From Ophioderma brevispina (lineage: Eukaryota; Echinodermata; Ophiuroidea; Amphilepidida; Ophiodermatidae): a stretch of 64,000 nt of DNA. The position numbers were made by a program, and so were the translations under genes. The stretch spans positions 17,751 through 81,750 of the forward strand of contig JAMKCH010002942.1 in assembly GCA_023653785.1 (NCBI GenBank), read 5' to 3'. Positions within the stretch are counted from its first letter, which is position 1. Each line of letters starts with the position of its first letter. Below the pieces are notes generated by a model. The model was not told the origin of the DNA. It did not search any database and saw only the letters and a program-made list of their open reading frames with translations. This document shows positions 23,206 through 34,400 of the stretch, piece after piece.

Positions 23206-23773
23206 TTAAAGCAATATTGGCACATTTTTTGAAGAGCGCCTCCAATTTTCAAAAGTTGATATTTTTGCACAGTTCCGTTGATAATTGTCTAGGAAACTAT
23301 ACCTGCGAACGAGAATGCGAAGAAATGCGTATTTATCATAAAATAAGCGATTTTGTAATTAGAATTGGAGTCCCAGATTGGACTTAACGGTAGAGCTGGA
23401 AATGCTACGTTTATGTCCGTCCGTGATGAAAAAGTGCCACCTCAAGAAGATTATCTCTACCTTGACTTGCCTAAACCAATAAAACAACTAATGGATGAGC
23501 ATAGACACGTAAATGGCGCTATTTCCCGGCTATTTCACATTGGAATGCTGTTTCCAGCAGTCGTTGAATTATTATCGGGATCCAAGATTCAAGATTCAAT
23601 CCCAATAATAATTATTCTAATTACAAATTCCTTCGTTTGTGACACAGACATTTTCGAGCTTAACCATTCACAGGTATAGTTTACTAGCCAGTTACCAATG
23701 CAACCATGTAAAAATCTAATTTTTTTTGAAAAATTGGGGGCACTCTTCAAAAAATGTGCTAATATTGCTTTAA
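23206..23773 (+). mobile_element. MITE D (copy 2, complete)
   Basis: TTAAAGCAATATTGGCACAT at the left and ATGTGCTAATATTGCTTTAA at the right, each followed by about 25 bp of further inverted repeat (GAAGAGCGCC.. / ..GGGGGCACTCTTC). The 568-bp element is flanked by TTAA. Confidence 0.9.
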
Positions 23774-25715
23774 GATGGCCCCTACAACTGTGGTTTAATC
23801 ACATTTTATTGAAAACATGAAAATGAACTCATTAATATTCACAACCTGTCCAAAGTGTATACAGCACATGACCTCATTATGTCTAACAGATGAAATGCTC
23901 AACTTTGTTCAGCAGAATAAGATGCTTTAAACCCAATTTACATGAACCCTTTTTGTATCGAATATATGAAAGCTTCATATCAGTTTCAATTGAATAGATT
24001 GTCTTACAGTCGGAGACACACTATCGATTCCTTTGTTGGAGACAATCAAAAGGATAAGTTCATGAACATCAAGGCTGGGTGAACCAAAGAGGTCTCATAT
24101 GATAGAGAGGCAAAACTTAACTAATCTTGGTAGAAATATCACCGTCTCGCATGTTTGCCCGACCACAAAGAAACATAGAGTACCACATAGAAAGCATTGC
24201 TGCCTCTCCGCTTCTTCACATACTGTGGGTGCCGCTTGGCATATAACCACTAATCGGTAGTGATATAAATTAATGTATGTTGTTAGAGGTGGCCATGTGT
24301 AATAATAGTGTACCTTGATCATTGTGCTCAGATACTCTTTTTTCTCGATAATTCAATGCGCGCTTCGGTGAAAAGAGTATTCATTGAGGCGTTTATTTAA
24401 ATCAAGACTCTGATGTGTCATTTCATTTTTTCGTTTTTTGGCATGTGTTAGGACAAAATTTACCACCCAATAGCACCCACATCCAACAACTGATATTTTT
24501 TGCGTATTGTACTTTGTTATCGAATTGCAATTCTGTGTGTATACAAGCACCCAAACTGATAATTATTCGTGCAATATTCAAAATGGTCAGCGCCCCAGCC
24601 CGGACGACTGGTTTTGAATGCATTTCACCCCTTGGGTGAACCTCTAATCTGAGGAGGATTAGGCCACGCAAATATTGCAGTTTGTTATGAGTGACCAGAT
24701 CTTTCATACTTAGATATATGGTTGGACAAAGACGTCAAACTTATTTCTGGAACCAAGACAAATACATGTAAACGAGCTCAAACGTATCAAATTGTCTAAT
24801 ATTCCTTAGTGAAACGAAAAAATACTGAAGGAAAATGCACGCAAGCAGTTGTTTATATAGAGAAATACTGGAAAACAACATATTTCATATTGAAATTCCT
24901 GTTGTTGTTGTAACATTGTTGAGGATTCTGAAAGTGGGCTTCTTCCTCTTCCAGCAATAATGACAATACTTTTGGCGAGTAATAATTCTTCATATCGTGT
25001 CATTGCGTTTTATGTTGGCAATGCTTCAGTTTCTATCAATTTTGTTTGGAATTTTTCAGTGCATTTGCCTTGCATTAGTTTCTTCGTGAGAAAGGACTTT
25101 TTAATTATGGCCTTAATCTGATCCGACATCGTCACAATTAGAATTCTATTGAATTAGTGGGAAAAGCATAACCTCCTAGAACGAATGGAATCGTCACAAC
25201 ACCCCAAGAACTTCTAATGAACAGAAGGAAAAAAAATCCTACTATAATGAATGTTCTTCTGCAGTGCCATACAACGACAGACAGACATGCCAGGCAGGCA
25301 TCTGGATTCACACCACTAAATCAATCTTCTTATGGTTGAGATGCCAGTATGTGTTACTCAAAAATCTGAAAAAAAAAACCGCAAAATTTTGGGTAAAAAT
25401 GACCCAAAACAGGCTGAAAATAAATAACTGCGGAAATCTGCGAGTAAAAAAACTCTCACTTCAGATAAAAAATCTAAATCTGGCATACTCTTATACTTTT
25501 GTATAAAGGCAGCTTTTGTCTTTTTCTCAACTTTTTGAAGCGACTGGCTATATTAGCTCTGTATTTTCTTTGAAGTTCCATCACTCACTTAAAACTTCTA
25601 TTCATCTCAATTCGGACAAGACCCCTGGCCTGATTTCAACAGGGCAATTTCGTCTGATGCCGGCTGCTAGATGAATTATTTAGTGGTATGGACCCATCTG
25701 TGTAATCACAAGGCC
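23774..25715. other. No recognisable gene
   Basis: Unique-looking AT-rich sequence. Only short frames without splice context are present, and I recognise no repeat family. Confidence 0.5.
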
Positions 25716-25718
25716 CTT

Positions 25719-25791
25719 CACAACATGTTGTGGGAGGGCAATTGGCATCAACATGTTGTGGAGAGAGCACTTGCCACAAAATGTTGTGGGG
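25719..25791 (+). repeat. Three spaced CAACATGTTGTGG palindromes
   Basis: CACAACATGTTGTG at 25719-25732 is a perfect palindrome. It recurs as CAACATGTTGTGG at 25749 and ACAAAATGTTGTGGG near 25777, about 28-30 bp apart. Confidence 0.5.
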
Positions 25792-26499
25792 GCAAAATGC
25801 TGGCTCCATTGCTTTAAGAATTTGAAATCTGTCTTTCAATAACATTTTTTTTTACCACCATATACACTTATCATTAATTACCATACTGACCAAGTATAGT
25901 CCCCATTTTTTTAAGCTGAAAATCCCTTGAAATTTGGGGGTGGGAATAATGCCCGAATCTTGCCCAAAGCAAGCGTCGAAAAAATGTTCTTGGCCTACTC
26001 TCCACATACACATAAACACACGGACCCTATACAAAATTGTCATTTCACTAAAGATGTGTATATAGAATAGAAAACCCCACCTAATGAAAACAAAATGACC
26101 TATTTATAGCCCACTCCTAATGTAACTTATCCATGCATTAATTGACTATAGTGTCTCGAGGTTTTTTTTAGCAAAATACAAACTGCACGAAACTGAACCA
26201 ATTTGCCATCTAAAATGATGGCAGCCATATTTGATTTGGGGAACTCTATTACCTCCCGACCTAAATATTTTAATTCAGAGTATTGTGCTATCATGCTAAT
26301 TATTCTTCTGTGAATTACTTTGAAATATTAGAACTTTGTAAGCATTTGAATACTGTATTTTAGAAATGCCATGATGGAAAACAATGAAATATATGGGAAA
26401 TTTGCTCCCTCATAGGCACCTCTGACGCTACTCATGACCTTGTTCAAAATATTTTTGTTTTCAAAACAAATCTACAAAATCTTTGTCCTGCATTTATGG

Positions 26500-27050
26500 A
26501 ACTGAATAATTTTCAGTGGGTGACCTTGAGAATGTTGAATCTTTGCTGTTCTATACCTTTCACTGTATGTTTTATAACAACCTTTTTTATGTTCCAGACG
26601 TGATTAGACATTCTGAGATGAATATAAATTACTATGAATTTCGCGGTTCTCTCGGCTTTCACGCTCACTAATTTTTTCACAGAATATAAGCCTGTGGGCC
26701 GCTCCATGACCTTTGACCTTGGTTACATGACCTTTGACCTCATCAAAATATTAAAGGGATCCCATGGTGTCCAGCTGTGATACAAGTTTGGTTCCAATGA
26801 ACTTCAATTTTCAATTGAGGTCAATTTTACATTAGCCTTTTTTCAACTTGACCTCACATGACCTTTGACCTGGCAATATGACCTTTTGACCACATCAACA
26901 AAATGAGGAATCCAAAGGAGCACCTATGACCCAGTTTGGTTCCAATTAAACTCAACTTTCAATTGATGTGATTTAAAAAAAAATTAATTTAGTGACGCAC
27001 AATCCACCCGCACAACAGATTGTTTAGTGGTTCCGGCCACTATAAGCTTG
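26500..27050 (+). repeat. DR1-bearing dispersed repeat (copy 1)
   Basis: Contains CGGCTTTCACGCTCACTA, GGGCCGCTCCATGACCTTTG and two paired TGACCTTTGACC-type sites (about 26708/26728 and 26864/26880). TTGGTTCCAAT with CTTCAATTTTCAATTGAGGT follows, then a CACAACAGATTG-TTTAGTGGT end. The same order is seen at 49437-51400 and 62630-63260. Confidence 0.8.
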
Positions 27051-27182
27051 GCTGCCACAAAAATGCCATTTAGTATTGAAAATTCATTGCCTATCATTTG
27101 AATTCAAGCTAAAAGGTTTATTGTTTTGAAGAAAATAGGTTCTGCATTTTGAAGTCAGTGTAGGTTCCATTTTTTGGCATGG

Positions 27183-27275
27183 GACAGGAGGAGATTTTTT
27201 TGGATACACAAAATTTCCCCTCAAATGTCACTGGATCGGGTGTAGTCCACCTACCGAGATTATTATGTTTTCAGA
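27183..27275 (+). mobile_element. Left-end fragment of family A MITE
   Basis: GACAGGAGGAGATTTTTTTG followed by CACTGGATCGGGTGTAGTCC and CACCTACCGAGA matches the left third of family A; the rest is absent. Confidence 0.7.
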
Positions 27276-27699
27276 ATCTACCCTCCTATTCATTTGTACA
27301 CACCAGTACATCAAGAATTCACATATTGGATCCAATTTAAGTCCTCCCTAACCCTACTTTAATAAAGTCGGGATCCAAATCCGGTCCTTTTTTACTGCAC
27401 AATCCTCTTTCCCGGTAAACTGCTGTATAACGTATGGTTTTTTTATTACCGATCTATGTTTTCCACATTACGTATCAAGACTATTTTATATCGACCAGGG
27501 ACCACTGGATCGACCCTCGAACGTAAGCAATGGTCAAAATCTCACAATCGCCAACACTTAAGGTCCATTTTGTTGATCGCATGGGACGAGTGAATGATTA
27601 CGTTGTTGAAACATAATCCAAAATGGCTCGTTAGACACCGTGTTTTCAAGACAACAGACCGGACAGAATATAAATTACAGTGGTTCTGAACCTGGGGAT

Positions 27700-28023
27700 T
27701 TATATTAAAAGACGACCTTTTGAACAATGTTTTTCAAGCGAGCAGCACGGCCACTCTCTCTGGCAAGAGTCCTCGCAGTCTAAACACACTACATCATCGG
27801 CAACTGTGACTGTGTTTAGTTTACCGCAATGATAGCACAACACTAGCGTGGTTGCTGAACTAGGAATTTTGTCTATAAGTTGTATATTTTGGAAATCACA
27901 GTAATCGACATTTTCATGTTTACTATAATACCATGCACATAACATCATGATCACATCGCATCGCATCTCCTGGCCATGACTTGCCTGATGCAGGGTGGCA
28001 GGCACGATGGTAAGGTTTGGCAT
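27700..28023 (-). CDS. Cysteine-rich small ORF, uncharacterised (107 aa)
   Basis: A clean ATG-to-TAA frame starting MPNLTIVPATLHQASHGQEM. The C-terminal half has paired cysteines resembling a small metal-binding module (LCYHCGKLNTV, VVCLDCEDSCQ, EWPCCSLEKHC). The sequence just 5' of the ATG (28024-28080) is unusually GC- and CpG-rich for the area. I recognise no family; no splice sites or poly(A) signal decide whether it is a gene, part of a decayed transposon, or chance. The minus frame at 28155-28445 upstream may belong to the same relic. Confidence 0.3.
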   Translation of the reverse strand: MPNLTIVPATLHQASHGQEMRCDVIMMLCAWYYSKHENVDYCDFQNIQLIDKIPSSATTLVLCYHCGKLNTVTVADDVVCLDCEDSCQREWPCCSLEKHCSKGRLLI

Positions 28024-28775
28024 GGTATTGGGTACAGCTCGCAACACGTCGTGCTCCGGCGAAGCCCCGGGGCTACGAATTAAGTACTAGGATTTGCGGG
28101 GGTTTTTCTTTCCGACTGAAAAACCTGTCGGGGAAAAAGTTTTAAAATACTACTTCACTTAACCGACCTCCTATTTGGTATATCCGACTTCCTGGGTGTT
28201 ATTATCACAAATACATAATTATCGGACCACAGAAAGCAATTCTGATTATTATGAAAACATGTTTCTGTAAGTTTTCGATGTGGGAATTTTAGCGTAATAT
28301 GCAAATTTATTAGATCTTTAGTGCCTTCAATTTTTTCTTCATTTTGCAACCAGTTATTTGACGCCAAACATCCCGATACTACTGACATGAACTTCACATC
28401 CGTTAAAATAAGAATCAGTGACTTAGGTATGGATTTGTAAGTCAAGGTGAGTACATGTCAGATTAAAATTTGTGATGGAATCCCTGCACTAGCTATATCC
28501 TTTCATTCATGCTCTGACCTAGTACACGACCACCTAATATGGAGTGTCTAGTCGAGCAACCTCGGACTAGGTGGGGAGACTCTGCATTGCAGTTATTTGG
28601 TACGGTACCATATGTGTTTAAGGCTGGCCTTTTCTTTGAATTGATTAAGATTCTGAAAACATAATAATCATAAAATTGGATCCATTCTTCGTCCAATGCA
28701 AATTTATTGGTCTCGCCATTAGTTGAAAAATATCGGGTCAGCTTCGCTTTGCCCAATATTTGGCAAACAGGCTGC

Positions 28776-29315
28776 AAAAGAAAATGAAACCATGTTTTGA
28801 ACTTGCCGCCACTGCCGTGATCGTTCCCCATAGAAATCCGTGCTTTGACTTGTCGTGCACGACAGAAACGACTAAATTATCATCTATTAAATAAAGACCG
28901 GCGTGTATCCCGCCTTATTCATTCAGGTGGTGTGATCTAAGGTGATGTGACTGCGAAAACCCACCACATGTCGCACAGGATCGACAGTGTTTGAAAAAAT
29001 AAAGAAAATAGCTTAAAATCGCACTATATTGCCTACTTTATTTTTGTAGATTGTATAAGGCGTAACTGCTGAATGTGTGTGCATCAAAGAAGAAAGTAAC
29101 AGTTATGGAAATGAATGATTTCAAACTCTTCAGTGATATTATAAGATCACTAATTTTAAAAACCTAAAGATGTAAATTCTGCCACATGTTGCGAGTTTTC
29201 CCAGATCGCACACTCACATATGTTGATAAGCATTCCAATATGTAAAAACTGGGTTCGCAGAAAAATTGGGGCGCCTTTCTCTGGGAAATCTCCTCACGTT
29301 CTCTTACTTTTTAAG
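28776..29315 (+). mobile_element. Family A MITE interrupted by another MITE
   Basis: Family A sequence (GTTTTGAACTTGCC, the TCGTGCACGA palindrome, GGTGTGATCTAA) runs to about 28938 and resumes at about 29223 (GATAAGCATTCCAATATG, AATTGGGGCGC) to the CTCCTCACGTTCTCTT end. The interruption has inverted ends CTGCGAAAACCCACCACATG and CATGTTGCGAGTTTTCCCAG. Confidence 0.75.
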
Positions 29316-30310
29316 TACTGGTGACATAATGTTTGCAGTATCTATTGTTATCCATCACCTCCACGAAAAAATTATGTACCATGGCTCGGGCCTTAACAAG
29401 ACTCACCATAATGTCAGGCATGTTAAAGTCAAAATTAAAGTCAAGTCTGTTAAGCGACAAGTTACCTCGGGCCTTAGCTGGGATAATAAATCGATCTTTA
29501 TTTTTTCTTATTAGTCTGAACGTTTCCTAAAACTTAGGGGTGGGATTTAGACTCAAGCATGGGACTATGCTTGGGTCAGTAGTACGGTATAGTGCAATAT
29601 ACAATATTACGATACAGCAAGTAATACTTTTCAAATACATTTTGGTACTAGGCGTAAATGTGAAGATATGTGTAAAGTAACTTTAGCTACAAGGTTGTTC
29701 GCCTATGTAGGTGACTTTGACCCCGGACATCTGTGACTCATCATCAAAGCCCTATATCATAATATATATAGTCCACAACAAACTTTGCTTGAACAGTTGA
29801 GAGGTACTGTTTTCAAATGAGAACACTTTACTAACCAAATGGCCACCTGACCTCATTTGATCATATATTACTGTTAACAGGCCGAGATTTCGCATGCAGA
29901 AAGATGAATTTTCACAAAGGCCAAGGAAGTTTATATCGCCGCTAAGTTGTAATGACCATCATATGACTGACATTTCAATTTAATGTGTTGATTTGTTTTT
30001 CAGTGTTATTTTAGCAGTTTTTGAATTCCCCTAGTTCGGGAAAATGAAACCCTCACGAAAATTCCCCATGTTACAGTAGTGACTTAGTATCCCACACCTG
30101 GGAAGCCAAACTCTCTTGCCTCTTCAGGGAGCCCCCTCCTCCCCAAAGATATTAACATCCAATTTTAGGTTGTCTATATTGTCGAAACCAGACTTTCCAA
30201 ACGTTTCAATCATCATACACACAGAAAAGAAGAAAAAGACATTACAATATGTTCTTCCTTGGCTAAAGCCAGCACAGAAATAAACCATAATATCGTTCAC
30301 AAGATACTAT

Positions 30311-30530
30311 GTTAAAGAGACACTGTGCTACATTTGAAAACAATAGTGTGCAATCAGATTTTTCAAAATCAATACTTTAGCCATCAGAGTTTTAAAGCGT
30401 TTATATATATTAGCCCGTCGCCCTGAATGATTAAGGCCCCCCAAATCAATGCCCTTATTGGATATAACACAATGATTGATATTAAAACCACTCTGCCGAT
30501 GTGAACACCCAAATTTGTTGAAATTGATGC
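30311..30530 (+). mobile_element. Left fragment of family G MITE
   Basis: TTAAAGAGACACTGTGCTAC then AATAGTGTGCAATCAGATTT matches the left end of family G (20109, 57279); the right end is not found. Confidence 0.5.
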
Positions 30531-30890
30531 ATATTTTCCCAGGGAGGAAGGCCCTCCCTGACTAAAGAAGTCCCTTGCCTAATACCTTTGCCATTTGCCA
30601 GTGTTTTTGTTGCTTGTGATTAAAATCCGTTAACCAAAACCATGAGCAAAAGCGTACTCTTTAGCAGTCCCCTAAACCATGTTGACAAACCCTTTTATTT
30701 GCCCATGGCATTTTGTTTGCCTTGTATGAGGTTGCTGCATTACGTGCCTGTAATCTCCCTCAGGCAGTGACGTCAAACACGTTCGCATAGTTGTTTTACG
30801 TGTTTTTTGTGATATTTCGAAACCACCTTTATACAAGCGTGTGCAGCACTTTGAATCAGCAGTCGCGATTGTATGTATTACACACTAACA

Positions 30891-31088
30891 TCAGTTACGA
30901 GGTTTAGAAACCCGGATGCATGCTATGCAGATGCAGTGAGAGTACCCATGCCCAGCTGTGTTCAGGAATGTGACCGATATCGATCGAGTAGACTTTAAAC
31001 TTAGGTGGTCACAGCTGGGCATGGGCGTTCTCACTGCTTTACCGCATCTGCATAAGCATGCACCCTGTTTTCTAAACCTCGTAACTGA
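30891..31088. mobile_element. Palindromic MITE, family K (copy 2)
   Basis: TCAGTTACGAGGTTTAGAAA pairs perfectly with TTTCTAAACCTCGTAACTGA at the other end, and CCATGCCCAGCTGTG with CACAGCTGGGCATGG inside. It lies about 80 bp beyond the 3' end of the FANCI exon duplication. Confidence 0.85.
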
Positions 31089-31164
31089 CTCGAGGAAGAT
31101 AAAAGCACTATATTATATAGCCATTGATTGCATAGTTATTTTGTGTGATTTTCTGCAATAGGTT

Positions 31165-31293
31165 TTATTTTGTTGCAGTCTTTTTGCCTCTCTTGCTAGC
31201 CAGCTTGCTTGGTTTCCCTTCAGTCTTAGATTTCTTGCTAGCTGGTTCTTGGTTGTCAACTGGTTCTTGGTTTTCTTGGTCTTCATTTTCTTT
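31165..31293 (-). repeat. In-frame 129-bp duplicate of the last FANCI coding exon
   Basis: Nearly identical to 31294-31422 and directly adjoining it, offset by 129 bp (43 codons). It keeps the same frame after the FANCI stop and itself ends ATK-TAA (differences: EPVDNQEP for [14 protein letters not shown] for LSSKRG). It contains AATAAA overlapping each TAA. As annotated it is 3' UTR, or alternative C-terminal coding sequence if the first stop is bypassed. Confidence 0.85.
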
Positions 31294-31437
31294 TTATTTT
31301 GTTGCAGTCTTTTTGCCTCTCTTGCTGGACAGCTTGCTTGGTTTCCCTTCAGTCTTAGATTTCTTGCTAGCTGGTTCTTGGCTGTCAGCTGGTTCTTGGT
31401 TTTCTTGGTCTTCATTTTCTTCACCACCTGAAGATTC
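31294..31437 (-). CDS. FANCI: FANCI last coding exon
   Basis: Acceptor GTGCATGCAG precedes 31437. The 48 codons run from [16 protein letters not shown] through [13 protein letters not shown] to a TAA at 31294-31296. The acidic patch followed by a lysine-rich nuclear-localisation-like tail is the expected FANCI terminus. Phase 0 matches the previous exon. Directly followed by a tandem copy of itself (31165-31293). Confidence 0.85.
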   Translation of the reverse strand, partial: ESSGGEENEDQENQEPADSQEPASKKSKTEGKPSKLSSKRGKKTATK

Positions 31438-34400
31438 CTGCATGCACAAAATGTTCAATAATAACTTTGTAAATATGATTTGTATACATACTCATACATC
31501 CATCAAATGGAGTCACAATAGATATTTAAATGGTCCTCCCAGCTATAGCCTGTGGCCCACAAAAATCTCTCTGGGGCAAATGCTGATCATATTGTAAAGC
31601 CTATAATTAACAGGAATGAAAAGCAGTCCTCACTTTTCCAATACAATATGCAGATGTAACAGATGAGTAGTCCTATTTCTTAAAAATCCAAAACTTGACC
31701 CAAAGGCAAGGCCAAATTTTAGCATAGCATCCGGTGAAACTCCAGGGAATTTATTTTATTACAAGATTTTAGGGTACAACCCCCTTTAAAAACATGGTAC
31801 TTACACACACACACACACACACACACAAAAGATTGTCTCAAAGCTGATGGACGCATTTGTCAATTTTCGCAATAAATTCAAAACAGTTTTGCAGAATTTT
31901 TTTTTTAATTGTGGAACTCTGATTTTTAGTGAAAACTTAATAATATGCATGATTCATATGCAATCTGTGGCTCTCAGGGTTTAACTGATTGGATTTACAT
32001 CACATATATGTTAGTGTAGAGACAAAAACTGTCGGACACCAGTGTGCAAAGAAAGCAATCTGATCACTACACCACCAACACACAAACAACATATACCTTC
32101 TATTTATTCCATCCATAGGTATATGTGCACCACCTCCTCATTGTGTGGGACTTAGTCTATAAGTCTGCTGAATTCAACTCAAGGGTGCACACCACTATTA
32201 CACCTTCCATAGACTACATAGAAAATTCATGTTCTATCTTGGACTGTATCTTGAGTTACCTTGGATTTCAGAGGCCGCAAGACTTTCTTTTATAACATAT
32301 CCTTTTTATAATTTGCTCCTAAAATTTTCACCCAAAACTTTGATTTTGTTATTCAGGCAGAAAAGAAAGACAAAATGAGCTTAAATCAACACCTTTTTCT
32401 TTCAGAAATAATGTATACCAGTACACATTCCAAAAAATTGGTAGAGACCAAATTTAAAGTGACAGGAGGAGATTTTTTTGATAGTAAAACTTCCCTCAAA
32501 TTGCACTGGACCTGTTGTAGACCACCTACTGAGAACGTTTTAAAGACATGAGATTTCCAGAAAGAAGCGCCCCAATTTTGTCGAACCCCGTTTTTTTGCA
32601 TATTTGTAATGCTTACCAATGTATTAGATCACACCTGAAGTGAATTAGCCGAATACGACGTCTTTATGTAATAAGATGACGATTTAGGACTTTCTGTCGT
32701 GCACGACAGAAAGTCAAAGCATGGTTTTCTATGGGGACGATTGCGATAGCAGGCAAGTTCAAAACAAGGGTTGTGGTTTTCTTTTGTACTTGTTTGTTCA
32801 ATAAACCTTCGAAACGTTCTCGGTAAGTGTTCTAGGACCGATCCAGTGAAAATTGAGAGAAATCTGTATCCTCAAAAAATCCTCCTCCTGTCACTTTAAG
32901 TATTAAAGAAAACCAGAAACCTTGTTTTGAACTTGCCTGCTATAGTAATCGTCCCTAAAGAAAACCATGCTTTGATTTTCTGTCGTGCATGAAAGAAAAT
33001 ACTAAATATATATAAATCATCTTATTACATAAAGACGGGAGTATTGAGCTTGCTTATTCACTTCAGGTGTGATCTAATACATATGTAAGCATTCCAAATA
33101 TTAAAAAACCTGGGTTCGACAATTGGCCCACATGCACTTTGACCTAACTATGATTCACACAAAAGATGTATGGCAGACTAGTCTTTCATGTACAAAGGAA
33201 TTTTGCCTATCCGATGTACCGTTTCAGCGATACAGCCATTAACTCATATTAATTTATCTCCTTTGCATACCTAAGCCACAAATATCACATATTTGTCAAA
33301 TGGCAAAAAGATGCTCACCAATCAGGCTTCATGCAGTGAAGGAATTTTGTGTACCGATGTACGTTTCAAAATAATAGCAATTACGCAGATTTTATGCATA
33401 TTAATTAGTCATTGCATACCGAATTAACCAAAATATGCCCAAAATCAATCAGGTCGAGAACTCTTCAACCTGCTTCTTACACCAAGTTACATCATTAACA
33501 CCTTTCGGAACTCTAGATAACTTCTACACAAGCTTTTTTTTCTTTAAATTATGCAATTAGACACTTAATTAGCATTTTACGCCCAAATCCCCTATGACCC
33601 CATTATGATTCACCTAAAGAGGCTGGCATAATCTTCTTTCATGCAGCAAGGAATTTTGCCTATCCGATGTACGGTTTTTCTGAGATACAGTATTAGGCAT
33701 ATTTAATTAGCTCATTCTGCCATACTTAAGCCGCATGTATCACACCACTTTCAAATTGCAAAAAAGATCGCACCAGATAGGCTTTTATGAAGTGAAGGAA
33801 TTTTTCCTATCCAATGTACCGTTTCAAAATTATAGCAACTACCCTGATTTTTGCATTTAAATAGCCTCATTTGCATATAATTTTGCCCGAAATACTCCCG
33901 AATCTAATCAGTTTCGAGAACTCCCCAGCCCGCTCCCTTCCACCAAGTTCCATCATTATACACCGTACGGAACACCAGAAAACTTGTACACAAGCCTTGC
34001 TGGAAAATTTTAGTAAATTATGCAAATTAGATACTTAATTAACATATTTTATGCCCAAAATCTAATCAGGTCAAGAACTCATGGACCCGCTTCTTTCCAC
34101 CAAGTTACATCATCGTAGCCCTTACGGAACTCCAGATAAATCGTACACAAGCACTTGAACACGGACGTCGGGCAGACAGACAGCATGACAGACAGACAGA
34201 CAGAAAAGTGATAACTAAGTCTCTGCCGAACAAGTTCAGGCGAGACAAAAAGACAATATTCCCGATCAAAAATGAACCAATCCATACTATACAGCTTAAA
34301 CTTTGAAGTACAGAGTAAATTAATTGATGCGCTGTGCTGCATTATCGCGCCTTACTACAAAACACGCTTATACATACTTAGGCGCAGTCTCAATCGAGCA

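Larger units (their letters stand above)
21989..23775 (+). repeat. Tandem segmental duplication containing MITE D
   Basis: The block from TTACTTACTTAAATCGGACC at about 21990 through MITE D recurs from about 23047, nearly identical over about 700 bp. Copy 1 ends in a T run (about 23027-23047) and has lost the right terminus of MITE D; copy 2 keeps it. Copy 1 alone carries the MITE at 22332-22690. Confidence 0.9.

Noticed and set aside
31113..31597. Overlapping frames on both strands at the FANCI last exon
   Set aside because: Shadows of the duplicated lysine-rich exon in other frames.
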